Of a DNA stretch of 64,000 bases, positions 1-8,049 are shown piece by piece. The stretch is taken from assembly GCF_014655715.1 (NCBI RefSeq), contig NZ_BNBM01000006.1, positions 248,001 to 312,000 of the forward strand, given 5' to 3'. The position numbers and the translations under genes were made by a program. The notes under the pieces are model-generated. The model worked only from the letters and a program-made list of their open reading frames with translations, searched no databases and had not been told where the DNA came from. The DNA comes from Streptomyces lanatus (lineage in GTDB: Bacteria > Actinomycetota > Actinomycetes > Streptomycetales > Streptomycetaceae). Every line of letters begins with the position of its first letter. The first letter of the stretch is position 1.

Positions 1-2
1 CG

Positions 3-125
3 CGCCAGGCGCCGGCCGCCGACACTCCAGCCTTCGCACCACGCCAGGCGCCCCCCACTGACACTCCCGCTTTCGCGCCCCGCCAAGCGCCGTCTGCCGC
101 TACCGCCACCTCAACGTTCGCGCCG
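3..125 (+). repeat. 39-bp coding tandem repeats in globin N-terminal extension
   Basis: Two near-identical 39-bp units (3-41 and 42-80) and a degenerate 45-bp third unit (81-125) encode RQAP..DTPAFAP repeats. They may continue upstream of the window. The composition suggests a disordered linker. Confidence 0.75.
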
Positions 126-1370
126 CGCACAACGCCCCCCGCCGCCACCCCCACTCCGGGCCAGGCACCCCACACCCCACCCGCGCCACCCACCCCAGTC
201 GCACACCCCGCCCCTCAGCTGCACGTGCCGACCCAGCGCTCCGCCCCGGCCCAACCCGCCTCCCCGGACGCCGTTCTGATCCGCCGGACGATGGCAGAGG
301 TCGGGCCCGTGGCCGACAAGGTCACGTCGTACTTCTACGCGCTGCTCTTCGTACGCCACCCCGACCTGCGGACCCTGTTCCCGGCCGCGATGGACACTCA
401 GCGCGACCGGCTGCTCAAGGCCCTGCTCACCGCCGCCGAGCACATCGACAACAAGCCTGTCCTCGTCGACTATCTGCAGAACCTCGGCCGCGGCCATCGC
501 AAGTACGGCACCCGGCCCGAGCACTACCCGGCCGTTGGCGAGTGCCTCATCGGCGCGCTCAGCAAGTACGCCGCCGGCGTCTGGGACGGCGAGACGGAGG
601 CCGCCTGGGTCCGCACCTACACGACGATCTCGCAGGTCATGATCGACGCCGCGGCCGCGGACGAACTGCGCGCCCCCGCCTGGTGGTACGCCGAGGTCGT
701 GTCGCACGAGCTGAGAACATCCGACGTCGCCGTGGTCACCGTCCGCCCCGACCAGCCCTATCCCTTCCTCGCCGGGCAGTACACAAGCCTGGAGACGCCC
801 TGGTGGCCCAGGATCTGGCGGCACTACTCCTTCGCCTGCGCGCCCCGCTCCGACGGCCTGCTGACGTTCCATGTGAAGGCCGTCCCGGCTGGCTGGGTCT
901 CCAACGCGTTGGTGCACCGCGCCCGGCCGGGCGACATCATCCGGCTCGGCCCGCCGGCCGGTTCCATGACCGTGGACCACACCACCGACAGCGGCCTCCT
1001 CTGTGTGGGCGGAGGCACCGGTATAGCGCCCATCAAGGCACTGGTCGAGGACGTCGCCGAGCACGGCGAGCGACGGTCGGTCGAGGTCTTCTACGGCGCC
1101 CGCAGCGACCAGGACCTGTACGACATCGACACGATGCTGCGGCTAAAGCAGTCCCACCCCTGGCTGGAGGTCCGCCCGGTCGTGGACCGGCACGGACTGC
1201 TCCAGCTTCCCGAAGCCATACGGCAGTACGGACCCTGGACCGAGTACGACGCCTATGTCTCCGGCCCGCCCGGAATGATCCGCAGCGGTGTCGACGTACT
1301 GAGGGACATCGGTATCCCGGTCGAGCGCATACGCCATGACTCGGTGGAGGAGCTTGTCGCCGCGAACTGA
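3..1370 (+). CDS. Flavohemoglobin-like globin/FAD/NAD(P) oxidoreductase, 5' end outside window
   Basis: The frame is open from the first bases of the window, so the true start lies upstream; 455 codons are visible. The first ~75 residues are Pro/Ala/Thr-rich with a 13-residue repeat (RQAPxxDTPAFAP). A globin domain follows (about 88-210), with a likely proximal haem histidine at 165 (GRGHRKYG) and the typical RPEHYPAVGE segment. Next come an FAD-binding barrel (RHYS at 273-276), an NAD(P) domain (GGGTGIAP at 336-343) and the C-terminal SGPPGM. The architecture is that of flavohemoglobins, which oxidise NO to nitrate or reduce haem; a role in NO or oxygen handling is inferred. An internal GTG at 225 could serve as a start, but the repeats continue in frame before it, so a longer protein is more likely. 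Confidence 0.88.
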   Translation, partial: RQAPAADTPAFAPRQAPPTDTPAFAPRQAPSAATATSTFAPRTTPPAATPTPGQAPHTPPAPPTPVAHPAPQLHVPTQRSAPAQPASPDAVLIRRTMAEVGPVADKVTSYFYALLFVRHPDLRTLFPAAMDTQRDRLLKALLTAAEHIDNKPVLVDYLQNLGRGHRKYGTRPEHYPAVGECLIGALSKYAAGVWDGETEAAWVRTYTTISQVMIDAAAADELRAPAWWYAEVVSHELRTSDVAVVTVRPDQPYPFLAGQYTSLETPWWPRIWRHYSFACAPRSDGLLTFHVKAVPAGWVSNALVHRARPGDIIRLGPPAGSMTVDHTTDSGLLCVGGGTGIAPIKALVEDVAEHGERRSVEVFYGARSDQDLYDIDTMLRLKQSHPWLEVRPVVDRHGLLQLPEAIRQYGPWTEYDAYVSGPPGMIRSGVDVLRDIGIPVERIRHDSVEELVAAN

Positions 1371-1402
1371 CCCGTGAACCGAGGCGACGCCGCCGTAGGT
1401 GG

Positions 1403-1885
1403 TCAGCCCAGGTCGGGGGCGTGCATGGCGCGGACGCCCTCGATGTTCCCGTCGAGGTAGTGCCGCAGCGACAGCGGCACCAGATGGACGGAGGCGATCC
1501 CGACCCGGGTGAACGGCACTCGCACGATCTCGTACTCGCCGATGGGTTCGTCCACTTCGGGCCCGTGCCGCAAGGACGTGTCCATGGACCCCAGACGGCA
1601 GACGAAGAAGTGCTGCACCTTCACACCGGTCGCACCGCCGTCCTCGCCGATGTGCTCGACGGTGTCGACGAAGCAGGGGACGACATCGGTGATCTTGGCG
1701 CCGAGTTCCTCGTAGACCTCACGATGCAGGGCATCGACGACGGTCGAGTCCGTCGGTTCGACGCCGCCACCGGGCGTGAGCCAGTACGGGTCCATGCCGG
1801 GCTTGGTGCGCTTGATCAGGATCAGGTCATCGCCATCCAGCAGAACGGCACGGGCGGTGCGCTTGACCACGGGTCGGACGGTCAT
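1403..1885 (-). CDS. Nudix hydrolase (MutT-like), 160 aa
   Basis: The protein has a Nudix core, REVYEELGA, preceded by PGGGVEP, so it probably hydrolyses a nucleoside diphosphate linked to another moiety; the substrate is unknown. In the signature Gx5Ex7REUxEExGU the first Glu position reads Ser (GVEPTDS), while the metal-binding REVYEE part is intact. The ATG at 1885 (MTVRPVVKR) is chosen because it begins at the domain. An in-frame GTG at 1948 would add 21 residues and run through a ParB-like site. It converges with the globin gene (32 bp apart). Confidence 0.82.
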   Translation of the reverse strand: MTVRPVVKRTARAVLLDGDDLILIKRTKPGMDPYWLTPGGGVEPTDSTVVDALHREVYEELGAKITDVVPCFVDTVEHIGEDGGATGVKVQHFFVCRLGSMDTSLRHGPEVDEPIGEYEIVRVPFTRVGIASVHLVPLSLRHYLDGNIEGVRAMHAPDLG

Positions 1886-1906
1886 GGGAGAAATGTGGCC
1901 CGGCTG

Positions 1907-1920
1907 GTTCCACGTGAAAC
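1907..1920. promoter_or_regulatory. parS-like ParB site, one mismatch
   Basis: GTTCCACGTGAAAC differs at one position from the Streptomyces parS core GTTTCACGTGAAAC. It lies just upstream of the Nudix start, in the gap to the LysR gene. Confidence 0.65.
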
Positions 1921-2043
1921 ATCGCGAAAAGTCACCGGTCGAGCTCACGGCGTGACGACCGCAAAAACCCTGCTCAGGCCCGCTCGAGTCAACCTCGGAG
2001 CCGCTGGAGTCCCGCTGGAGAGCATTCCCGGACCCTCAGCCCC

Positions 2044-2949
2044 TCAGCCCCAGTCGGTAGCCGCCCGCTGCAGCCACTCATGGGCCCGCGCGATATGCGG
2101 CATCGCCAGTGTGCCGGTGCGGACCACAAGGAAGTACGTCCGCAGCGGCGGCACCGGCGGATCGTGCAGGGCGACGACCTCGCCGCCGGCCAGGGCGTCC
2201 CCGCACAGATACCGGGGCAGTACCGCCAGCCCCGCTCCCGCGACCGCGCAGGCGAGCACCGCGCGCAGATCGGGGACGATCACGGTGCCCGGGGCGGCGG
2301 GACGGGAGTCGTAGACCGAAGCCCAGTAACGGGAGACGAACGGGAGGGACTCATGCACCTCCACCACCGGGACGTCCTCCAGCGCGTGCGCTCCCTTGTG
2401 GTGAAGCTGCCCCGCGCCGATCCGGTCGACCCAGCGGGGTGAGGCGACAAGGACGTGCTCCTCGTCGCAGAGCGCAGTCGCCGTGAGCAGAGCGCCGCGC
2501 GGACGGGCCGTACTGATGGCCAGATCGTGATGCCCGGCGGCAAGCCCTTCCAGGGTTTCCTCGGCATTGCCGAAGGACGCCCGCAAGGCGAAGCCCTGGC
2601 CGTACTCGCCGGTCAGCTCGGTGAGCGCGGGCAGCGCGCGCTCGGCGGTGAACTCGGGAGGGCCCGCGAGGTGCAGCGATCGTAAGGAGGACTCGTCGTC
2701 GAGGCCCGTCTCGGCGATCTCCACCAGGGCGTCGAGATGGGGCGCGGCCTTGTGGGCGAGTTCGTCGCCGATGGTCGTCGGCGTGACCCCGCGGGCCTGC
2801 CGTAGGAACAGAGGGCGGCCCAACTGCCGCTCCAAGGTGCGGATCTGCGAGGTCACGGCCGGCTGCGACAGCCCGAGCAGCGCGGCGGCGCGGGTGAAGG
2901 AACCGGCCCGGTGCACGGTCACAAAGGTGCGCAACAAGGCCAGATCCAT
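2044..2949 (-). CDS. LysR-family transcriptional regulator, 301 aa
   Basis: The N-terminal winged helix (residues 1-60: MDLALLRTFVTVHRAGSF, then SQPAVTSQIRTLE) is classic LysR, followed by a periplasmic-binding-like effector domain to residue 301. The ATG at 2949 is preceded by GGGGAG at good spacing and begins exactly at the family's usual N-terminus; longer in-frame extensions are unlikely. LysR proteins activate or repress a target, often divergent, in response to a small ligand. Here both neighbours run the same way, so the target cannot be inferred from orientation, though the PLP lyase operon upstream is a candidate. Confidence 0.88.
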   Translation of the reverse strand: MDLALLRTFVTVHRAGSFTRAAALLGLSQPAVTSQIRTLERQLGRPLFLRQARGVTPTTIGDELAHKAAPHLDALVEIAETGLDDESSLRSLHLAGPPEFTAERALPALTELTGEYGQGFALRASFGNAEETLEGLAAGHHDLAISTARPRGALLTATALCDEEHVLVASPRWVDRIGAGQLHHKGAHALEDVPVVEVHESLPFVSRYWASVYDSRPAAPGTVIVPDLRAVLACAVAGAGLAVLPRYLCGDALAGGEVVALHDPPVPPLRTYFLVVRTGTLAMPHIARAHEWLQRAATDWG

Positions 2950-3090
2950 ACCAGACGCTCCCCTTCCCCGCCCTTCTCCTGATCCCCAGAGCAGGGCCCA
3001 ACTATAAATAAGTCGATAGGTCGCTGTCGCTACTGTGATTGGACACTGACAGAGAGTCAACTAGCCTTGTTCGCGCGGTTCTTCGCGCGC

Positions 3091-3142
3091 AGAACCGAGG
3101 GCGGTCCGAGCCACGAGGGGGGAGGCTCGGACCGCCCGTTCT
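3091..3142. terminator. Strong hairpin terminator downstream of the PLP lyase gene
   Basis: A perfect 14-bp inverted repeat (3099-3112 with 3124-3137: GGGCGGTCCGAGCC and its complement) is extended by AGAAC/GTTCT flanks. It sits between the 3' end of the lyase gene and the LysR promoter region and could act on either strand. Confidence 0.8.
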
Positions 3143-3208
3143 ACGTATCGGGACACCGACCGATGCGGGAAAGCGCCGGTCACTCGGCCGATGCGAGAGG
3201 AAGCCCGG

Positions 3209-4357
3209 TCACTCGGCCGATTCGTCCAGGGCGCGCAGCACATCCGCCACCAGATCCTCGGGGTCCTCGGCACCGACCGACATACGGATGAAGCCCTCCG
3301 GTACGGCGTCGCCGCCCCAGCGTCCGCGCCGCTCGGCCGTGGACCGGACCCCGCCGAAGCTGGTCGCGTCGTCGACGAGCCGCAGGGCGTCCAGGAATCG
3401 CTCGGCACGCGCGCGCGTGGGCAGCGTGAAGGACACCACACAGCCGAAGCGCCGCATCTGCTGCGAGGCGATCTTGTACGAGGGGTCGCCCGGCAGCCCC
3501 GGATAGCGCACCCCGAGCTCCTCGGGCCGGTCCCGCAGCGCCTCGGCGATCGCCAGGGCATTGGCGTTCTGCCGCTCCACGCGCAACTGGAGCGTGGCGA
3601 GGGAGCGGTGCGCGAGCCACGCTTCCATGGGACCGGCGATCGCCCCGGCGACCTTGCGCCAGCGCCGTACGGCCGCCATGGCCTCGGCGTCGCGGCCGGT
3701 GACGTATCCCAGCAGTACGTCGCCATGCCCCGTGAGCTGCTTGGTGCCGCTGGCCACCGAGAAGTCGGCGCCGAGCTCCAGGGGCCGCTGGCCGAGCGGT
3801 GTCGCGAGGGTGTTGTCGACGGCGACGCGGGCGCCACGCGCGTGTGCCGCCTCGACGAGCCGTGGGATGTCGCACACGTCGAGGCCCGGGTTCGACGGGG
3901 TCTCGATCCACAGCAGCTTCGCTCCGTCCAGGGCGCCGAGCTGGGCGTCGCCCCCGGTCGGTGCGGTGCGCACCTCGATGCCGAACGCCTCCAACTGGGC
4001 GCGGGCCAGCGGCAGCGCCTGGTAGCCGTCGCTGGGCAGGACGGCCACGTCCCCGGCCCGCAGCTGGGAGAAGAGCACCGCCGAGGTGGCGGCCATGCCC
4101 GAGGGGAAGACCAGCGTCTCGACACCGTCCTCCCTCGGCGCCTCCAACTCGCCGATGGCGCGCTCGAGATGGGTCCAGGTCGGGTTCTCGTCGCGGCCGT
4201 AGGTGTACGGCCCCGTGGGCTCGCCCGGGAGGTGGAAGTGGGCGGCGAACACCGGACCCGGCATGGTCGGCTCGTACTTCACCGGCTCGGGCAGTCCGGC
4301 CCGCACCGCGCGCGTGCCGTCGCCGGTGGCCGGTCCCTGGGGATCCCTACCGCTCAT
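3209..4357 (-). CDS. Cystathionine gamma-lyase/synthase-type PLP enzyme, 382 aa
   Basis: This is a Cys/Met-metabolism PLP enzyme of the usual length (~380-400 aa). Seen: a substrate-loop TYGRDENPTW near residue 50, the cofactor segment FPSGMAATSAV, the PLP-aspartate VDNTLATPLGQ, and the Schiff-base lysine in SGTKQLTGHGD. The family cleaves or forms C-S bonds in cystathionine, cysteine or methionine derivatives; gamma-lyase is the usual annotation in Streptomyces, but the exact reaction is not provable here. The ATG at 4357 overlaps the ptpA stop (ATGA), so translation is coupled to the phosphatase gene. Three genes (membrane protein, ptpA, this) form one operon ending at the hairpin near 3100. 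Confidence 0.87.
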   Translation of the reverse strand: MSGRDPQGPATGDGTRAVRAGLPEPVKYEPTMPGPVFAAHFHLPGEPTGPYTYGRDENPTWTHLERAIGELEAPREDGVETLVFPSGMAATSAVLFSQLRAGDVAVLPSDGYQALPLARAQLEAFGIEVRTAPTGGDAQLGALDGAKLLWIETPSNPGLDVCDIPRLVEAAHARGARVAVDNTLATPLGQRPLELGADFSVASGTKQLTGHGDVLLGYVTGRDAEAMAAVRRWRKVAGAIAGPMEAWLAHRSLATLQLRVERQNANALAIAEALRDRPEELGVRYPGLPGDPSYKIASQQMRRFGCVVSFTLPTRARAERFLDALRLVDDATSFGGVRSTAERRGRWGGDAVPEGFIRMSVGAEDPEDLVADVLRALDESAE

Positions 4358-4845
4358 GCCGCCTGTCCCTCCACTTGTTCCCGAACCTCCGCGAGGAGGC
4401 CCGTGCTTGCCGCCTCCACCATCTCCAGGCACTCCTCGAAGCCGTCCCTGCCGCCGTAGTACGGGTCCGGCACATCGAGGTCGTCGCCGGCCGCGGGGTC
4501 GTAGGAGCGCAGCATCCGTACCTTCGCCGCGTCCTCCGGCGACGGAGCGAGGCGCCGCAGGGCCTTGAGGTGGCCCGAGTCGAGGGCGATGACGAGGTCG
4601 AGGCGGGCGAACCAGGACGGCTGGAACTGCCGGGCCGCGTGGCCGCTGCCGTAGCCGTGCTCCTCCAGGACGGAGACGGTGCGCGGGTCCGCCGGATCGC
4701 CCTCGTGCCAGCCGCCGGTACCGGCGCTGTCGACCTCGACCCGGTCGTCGAGTCCGGCGTCCTCGACGCGGGAGCGGAAGACGGACTCGGCCATCGGCGA
4801 GCGGCAGATATTGCCGGTGCAGACGAAGCAGACGCGGTAGGTCAT
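4354..4845 (-). CDS. ptpA: Low-molecular-weight protein tyrosine phosphatase, 163 aa
   Basis: The N-terminal P-loop VCTGNICRS is the CX5R(S) catalytic site of low-molecular-weight tyrosine phosphatases (Cys attacks, Arg binds phosphate), and the general-acid loop is PDPYYGG near the C-terminus. Length matches the family (150-165 aa). Streptomyces PtpA has been linked to secondary metabolism; targets are unknown here. The gene begins 7 bp after the stop of the upstream membrane protein gene and overlaps the start of the PLP lyase gene. Confidence 0.93.
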   Translation of the reverse strand: MTYRVCFVCTGNICRSPMAESVFRSRVEDAGLDDRVEVDSAGTGGWHEGDPADPRTVSVLEEHGYGSGHAARQFQPSWFARLDLVIALDSGHLKALRRLAPSPEDAAKVRMLRSYDPAAGDDLDVPDPYYGGRDGFEECLEMVEAASTGLLAEVREQVEGQAA

Positions 4846-4852
4846 CGGATGC

Positions 4853-5230
4853 TCAGTCTCCGTCGGGCAGGGCGAGGTTGAGCGCCCAGGAGACGATCGA
4901 GATGATCAGGCCGCCGAGCACGGCCGTCCAGAAGCCGTCCACATGGAAGCTCAGGTCGACCTTGTCGGCGAGCCATGAGGTCAGCAGCAGCATCAGCGCG
5001 TTGACGACCAGTGTGAACAGGCCGAGCGTCAGAATGAGCAGAGGCAGACTGAAGAGCTTGACTATCGGCTTGACCAGGAAGTTCACCAGGCCGAAGATCA
5101 GTGCGACGAGGACCAGGGTGCCGATCTTCTTGCCCGTGCTGTCACCGGTCAGGGTGATCTTGTCGAGCAGCCAGACGGCGACCGCCAGGGCGCCCGCGTT
5201 GGCGATCGTCTTGACTACGAAATTCTTCAT
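4853..5230 (-). CDS. Phage-holin-superfamily-type small membrane protein, 125 aa
   Basis: Four hydrophobic segments are visible (about 10-22, 37-52, 60-85 and 102-120) in a 125-residue protein ending LNLALPDGD. The pattern VLVALIFGLVNFLVKP matches the 'phage holin family' four-TM proteins (DUF360-like) common in actinobacteria. These are chromosomal proteins of unknown function, not evidence of a prophage. It is first in the operon with ptpA and the PLP lyase and diverges from the cupin gene across a 60-bp promoter gap. Confidence 0.8.
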   Translation of the reverse strand: MKNFVVKTIANAGALAVAVWLLDKITLTGDSTGKKIGTLVLVALIFGLVNFLVKPIVKLFSLPLLILTLGLFTLVVNALMLLLTSWLADKVDLSFHVDGFWTAVLGGLIISIVSWALNLALPDGD

Positions 5231-5290
5231 GTGTCTGATCGTGGCAGACGAAATCGGCCAAGAGCACGGGGATGAGGGCGGACGACAGCG

Positions 5291-5608
5291 ATGAAGGCAT
5301 TCCGGCTGGATGAACTGGAGGCGGAGCGCGCCGCCAATGAGGGCGCCTACCTGCAGTTTCTGCGGGAGCGGAACATGTCGGTCGGTCTGTACGCGCTCAA
5401 CGCCGGTGAGCACGATCCACAGAGCCCGCACAACCAGGACGAGGTCTACTTCGTTGTGAGCGGCCGCGCCCAGATCACCGTCGGCATGGAGACCACCAAC
5501 GTGGCGCGCGGCAGCGTGGTGTACGTGCCGGCCGGGGTCGCCCATAAGTTCCACCACATCAGCGAGGACCTCCGGGTGCTCGTGATGTTCTCTCCGCCCG
5601 AGAGCTGA
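5291..5608 (+). CDS. Small cupin-domain protein, 105 aa
   Basis: A single cupin barrel fills the protein. Motif 1 is seen as SPHNQDEVYFVVSG (metal ligands His and Glu) and motif 2 as GSVVYVPAGVAHKFHHIS. Members bind a metal or small ligand and range from isomerases and dioxygenases to sensors; no substrate can be named. It is divergent from the holin-like gene and monocistronic as far as can be seen. Confidence 0.83.
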   Translation: MKAFRLDELEAERAANEGAYLQFLRERNMSVGLYALNAGEHDPQSPHNQDEVYFVVSGRAQITVGMETTNVARGSVVYVPAGVAHKFHHISEDLRVLVMFSPPES

Positions 5609-5783
5609 CCTCTGGCCTCGGGGTTCCCTAGGGGATCGATCAGGGGAGGACAAGGGCTGCGAGGCCCCCGCCGGGGCTCTGCCCGTCCTAGCATCGAGTG
5701 CAGGTAATCAGCAGATTCGCGCAATGCGGATTCGCGGGATCAGGACCCGGCACAGGACGGGCGGAGAGGTAAGGACGAGGGCG

Positions 5784-5996
5784 ATGGGTGAGATCTTCGC
5801 AGGACTGCCGTGGTGGGTGAAGTGGATCGCGGTGCCGGTCATCGCCCTGGTCGTGTTCGGCGGGCTGATAGCCAGCGTCGTCGGCTTTGTGATCGGACTG
5901 CTCTTCAAGCTGCTGGTCTTTGTCGCGCTGGTCGGTGGACTGATCTACGTCGTACGGAAGTTCATGTCGAGCTCTTCGTCACGCAGCGACTGGTGA
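5784..5996 (+). CDS. Small membrane protein (DUF5326-like), 70 aa
   Basis: A 70-residue protein with WWVKWIAVPVIALVVFGGL and a second long hydrophobic stretch forming two TM helices, ending in a Ser-rich SSSSSRSDW tail. The ATG at 5784 is preceded by AGGACGAGGG; an in-frame upstream start at 5724 would add a basic, non-hydrophobic leader and is less likely. It resembles the conserved DUF5326 protein that precedes ssgR in Streptomyces (from memory). Function unknown. Confidence 0.75.
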   Translation: MGEIFAGLPWWVKWIAVPVIALVVFGGLIASVVGFVIGLLFKLLVFVALVGGLIYVVRKFMSSSSSRSDW

Positions 5997-6191
5997 GGGC
6001 TGTGGGAACCGGGAGGCGGTAACAGGAATCACCGGTTCCCTCGGGCGAGGGAAGTTTCCCGGACAGGGCGTCTGTGTGCGGTGACGGACCAATAGAGTCC
6101 GGAAATCGACGCGGGATGACCCCGCGAGCGGCGTGCACCCCTCCCGTGTTCCTCAGCACGGGCTGCCCTCCTCGCGCTTCGGGAGTGACCC

Positions 6192-7052
6192 TTGGCCACG
6201 GTAGACACCGCACCCTCACAACCCCACTCACCCCCCGGACGGCCGTGCTCCTCCGTGCCCCAGGTGCCGCGGCAGGCCTCCCCGGAACCCTCCGAACCTT
6301 CGAACTCCTCGACGCTCATCGGCTCCGTCCAGCGCGCGATGCGCCTGCTGGAATGCGTCGCCGGACACTCGTACGGCGCCCCCGCCAAGCAACTCGCCCG
6401 TGAGACGGGCCTGGCACTGCCCACGGCATACCACCTCCTGCGCACGCTGGTGCACGAGGGCTATCTGCGCCGCGACAAAGGGCTGTTCTTCCTCGGTGAG
6501 GCGGCTGTGCGGCTGAGCAGCAGCGGAGCCGAGCAGAAACGTCGCAGCACGGTCGCCGACGCGCTCGCCCAGTGCCGGGACGCCATCGGGGTGCCCGTGT
6601 ACTACGCCCAGTACCGCGACGGCGAGATCGAGGTCGTGTGCGTCTCCGACACCCCCGGCAATCCGGCGGTCGAGGAATGGGCCGACTTCCGCGGGACCGG
6701 CCATGCGCACGCTATCGGCCAGTGCCTGCTGTCCCAGCTCGACGAGGACGCCCGGCGCGATCACCTCGAGCGCCATCCCGTGCTGGCCCTCACCCCGTAC
6801 ACCGTCCGTGACAGCCGCACCCTGCTCCGCCGTCTCGAACGGATGCGCAGGATGGAGCCGGTGACCGAGCGCCAGGAGTACGCGCTGGGCACGGTGTGCG
6901 CGGCGATCCCGATCACGGTGGGCACCACGGCCGCGACGATGGCCATCTCCCTGCCCGTCGAACAGGCCGACCGGCTGCTGTCGGCCACGCGGCAGTTGCA
7001 GGACGAGGTGGGGCGTCTCCTGGGGTCACTGGCGATCTCTATCAGTATCTGA
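6192..7052 (+). CDS. ssgR: IclR-family activator of ssgA, 286 aa
   Basis: After a ~40-residue Pro/Ser-rich leader comes an IclR winged helix (about 43-105: SVQRAMRLLECVAG, then LARETGLALPTAYHLLRTL) and an IclR effector domain (to ~280). Position immediately upstream of ssgA identifies it as SsgR, the regulator that controls ssgA transcription and so sporulation-specific cell division in S. coelicolor. The TTG at 6192 follows a GGGAG and starts the family-like MATVDTAP. A small hairpin (6143-6162) lies in the leader region. Confidence 0.9.
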   Translation: MATVDTAPSQPHSPPGRPCSSVPQVPRQASPEPSEPSNSSTLIGSVQRAMRLLECVAGHSYGAPAKQLARETGLALPTAYHLLRTLVHEGYLRRDKGLFFLGEAAVRLSSSGAEQKRRSTVADALAQCRDAIGVPVYYAQYRDGEIEVVCVSDTPGNPAVEEWADFRGTGHAHAIGQCLLSQLDEDARRDHLERHPVLALTPYTVRDSRTLLRRLERMRRMEPVTERQEYALGTVCAAIPITVGTTAATMAISLPVEQADRLLSATRQLQDEVGRLLGSLAISISI

Positions 7053-7149
7053 AAACTCACTCCTTGTGATCTCTCGTGTACGTTCAGCAAGATTCCACCA
7101 GGCTCGGGGTTTGGTCCCGGCCAGTCGAAGGCAACCGACGGGGTAGGCG

Positions 7150-7587
7150 ATGCGCGAGTCCGTACAGGCAGAGGTCATGATGAGCTTTCTCGTCTCCGAG
7201 GAGCTCTCCTTCCGCATCCCGGTGGAGCTGCGCTACGAGACCTGTGATCCCTACGCGGTACGACTGACCTTCCACCTGCCCGGTGATGCCCCCGTGACCT
7301 GGGCCTTCGGTCGGGAGCTGCTGGTGGACGGCGTGGGCAGGCCATGCGGGGAGGGTGACGTACGGGTCTCACCGGCCGGTTCCGAGACGCTGGGCGACGT
7401 TCTGATCCGGCTTCAGGTCGGCGCCGACCAGGCACTGTTCCGCTCGTCGGTGGCGCCGCTCGTGGCCTTCCTGGACCGCACCGACAAGCTGGTGCCGCTC
7501 GGGCAGGAGGGCGCGCTGGCCGACTTCGACGCCCACCTCGACGAGGCCCTGGACCGCATCCTGGCGGAGGAGCAGAGCGCCGGGTGA
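7150..7587 (+). CDS. ssgA: Sporulation-specific cell division activator SsgA, 145 aa
   Basis: The sequence MRESVQAEVMMSFLVSEEL, followed by FHLPGDAPVTWAFGRELL and VAFLDRTDKLVPLGQE, is closely recognisable as SsgA, founder of the SALP family found only in morphologically complex actinobacteria. SsgA helps localise SsgB and then FtsZ during sporulation septation. The ATG at 7150 aligns with the N-terminus of SsgB-type paralogues; internal ATGs at 7177 and 7180 would be shorter. It lies 97 bp after ssgR, leaving room for its own promoter. Confidence 0.94.
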   Translation: MRESVQAEVMMSFLVSEELSFRIPVELRYETCDPYAVRLTFHLPGDAPVTWAFGRELLVDGVGRPCGEGDVRVSPAGSETLGDVLIRLQVGADQALFRSSVAPLVAFLDRTDKLVPLGQEGALADFDAHLDEALDRILAEEQSAG

Positions 7588-8049
7588 AGGCCGTCACCGA
7601 TCGGGGTGGCGTAACGCTTCAGCGGCGCGCGAGGGGCGCGTGGGAGCGCTTCCTCTGCGCCGGGTGTGATTCGCGCTCCGCCGGATGGGCGGCGTCGGTC
7701 GGGGTGGGAGGGGCGGTCAGGCGTCAGTGGCGGGGCGGTGGTTGGTCCTTCGGCGGTGGTGTTTTCCGGGGGGCCGGGGTGGTGTTCTCGCCGGGGTGCG
7801 GAGTGGTGTTCTTCTCGGGGTGCCGTTCTCGCTGTTGCTTCCGTGGGACACCGTTTGTGCCGTCGCTTCTCCGGGGCGCCGATTCCGTCGCAGCTTGCGA
7901 GGGCCGCTGCTTCTGTCGTGGTTTCCGAGGCGTGCCGCATCCGCCGTGGTTTCCGAGGCCTGCTGCATCCGCCGGGGGCTCCAGGCCCGCCCGCCTGCTT
8001 GCGTCGTGGCCTCCGAGCGGCGCCGACTCCGCCCCGTCGCTTCCCGGCG
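7588..8049. other. Intergenic region between ssgA and yibE/F, with tandem repeats
   Basis: About 460 bp between convergent genes. The plus strand is G/T-rich and low in complexity (runs of GGGGTGGTGTTCTCG-like sequence). Several overlapping open frames cross it in different frames, none with codon bias or domains. I see no gene, only the repeat at 7919-7974. Confidence 0.6.
7919..7974. repeat. 28-bp imperfect tandem repeat
   Basis: Two adjacent 28-bp units (7919-7946 and 7947-7974, each starting TGGTTTCCGAGGC) differ at two positions. A weaker third echo follows near 8006. Confidence 0.7.
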
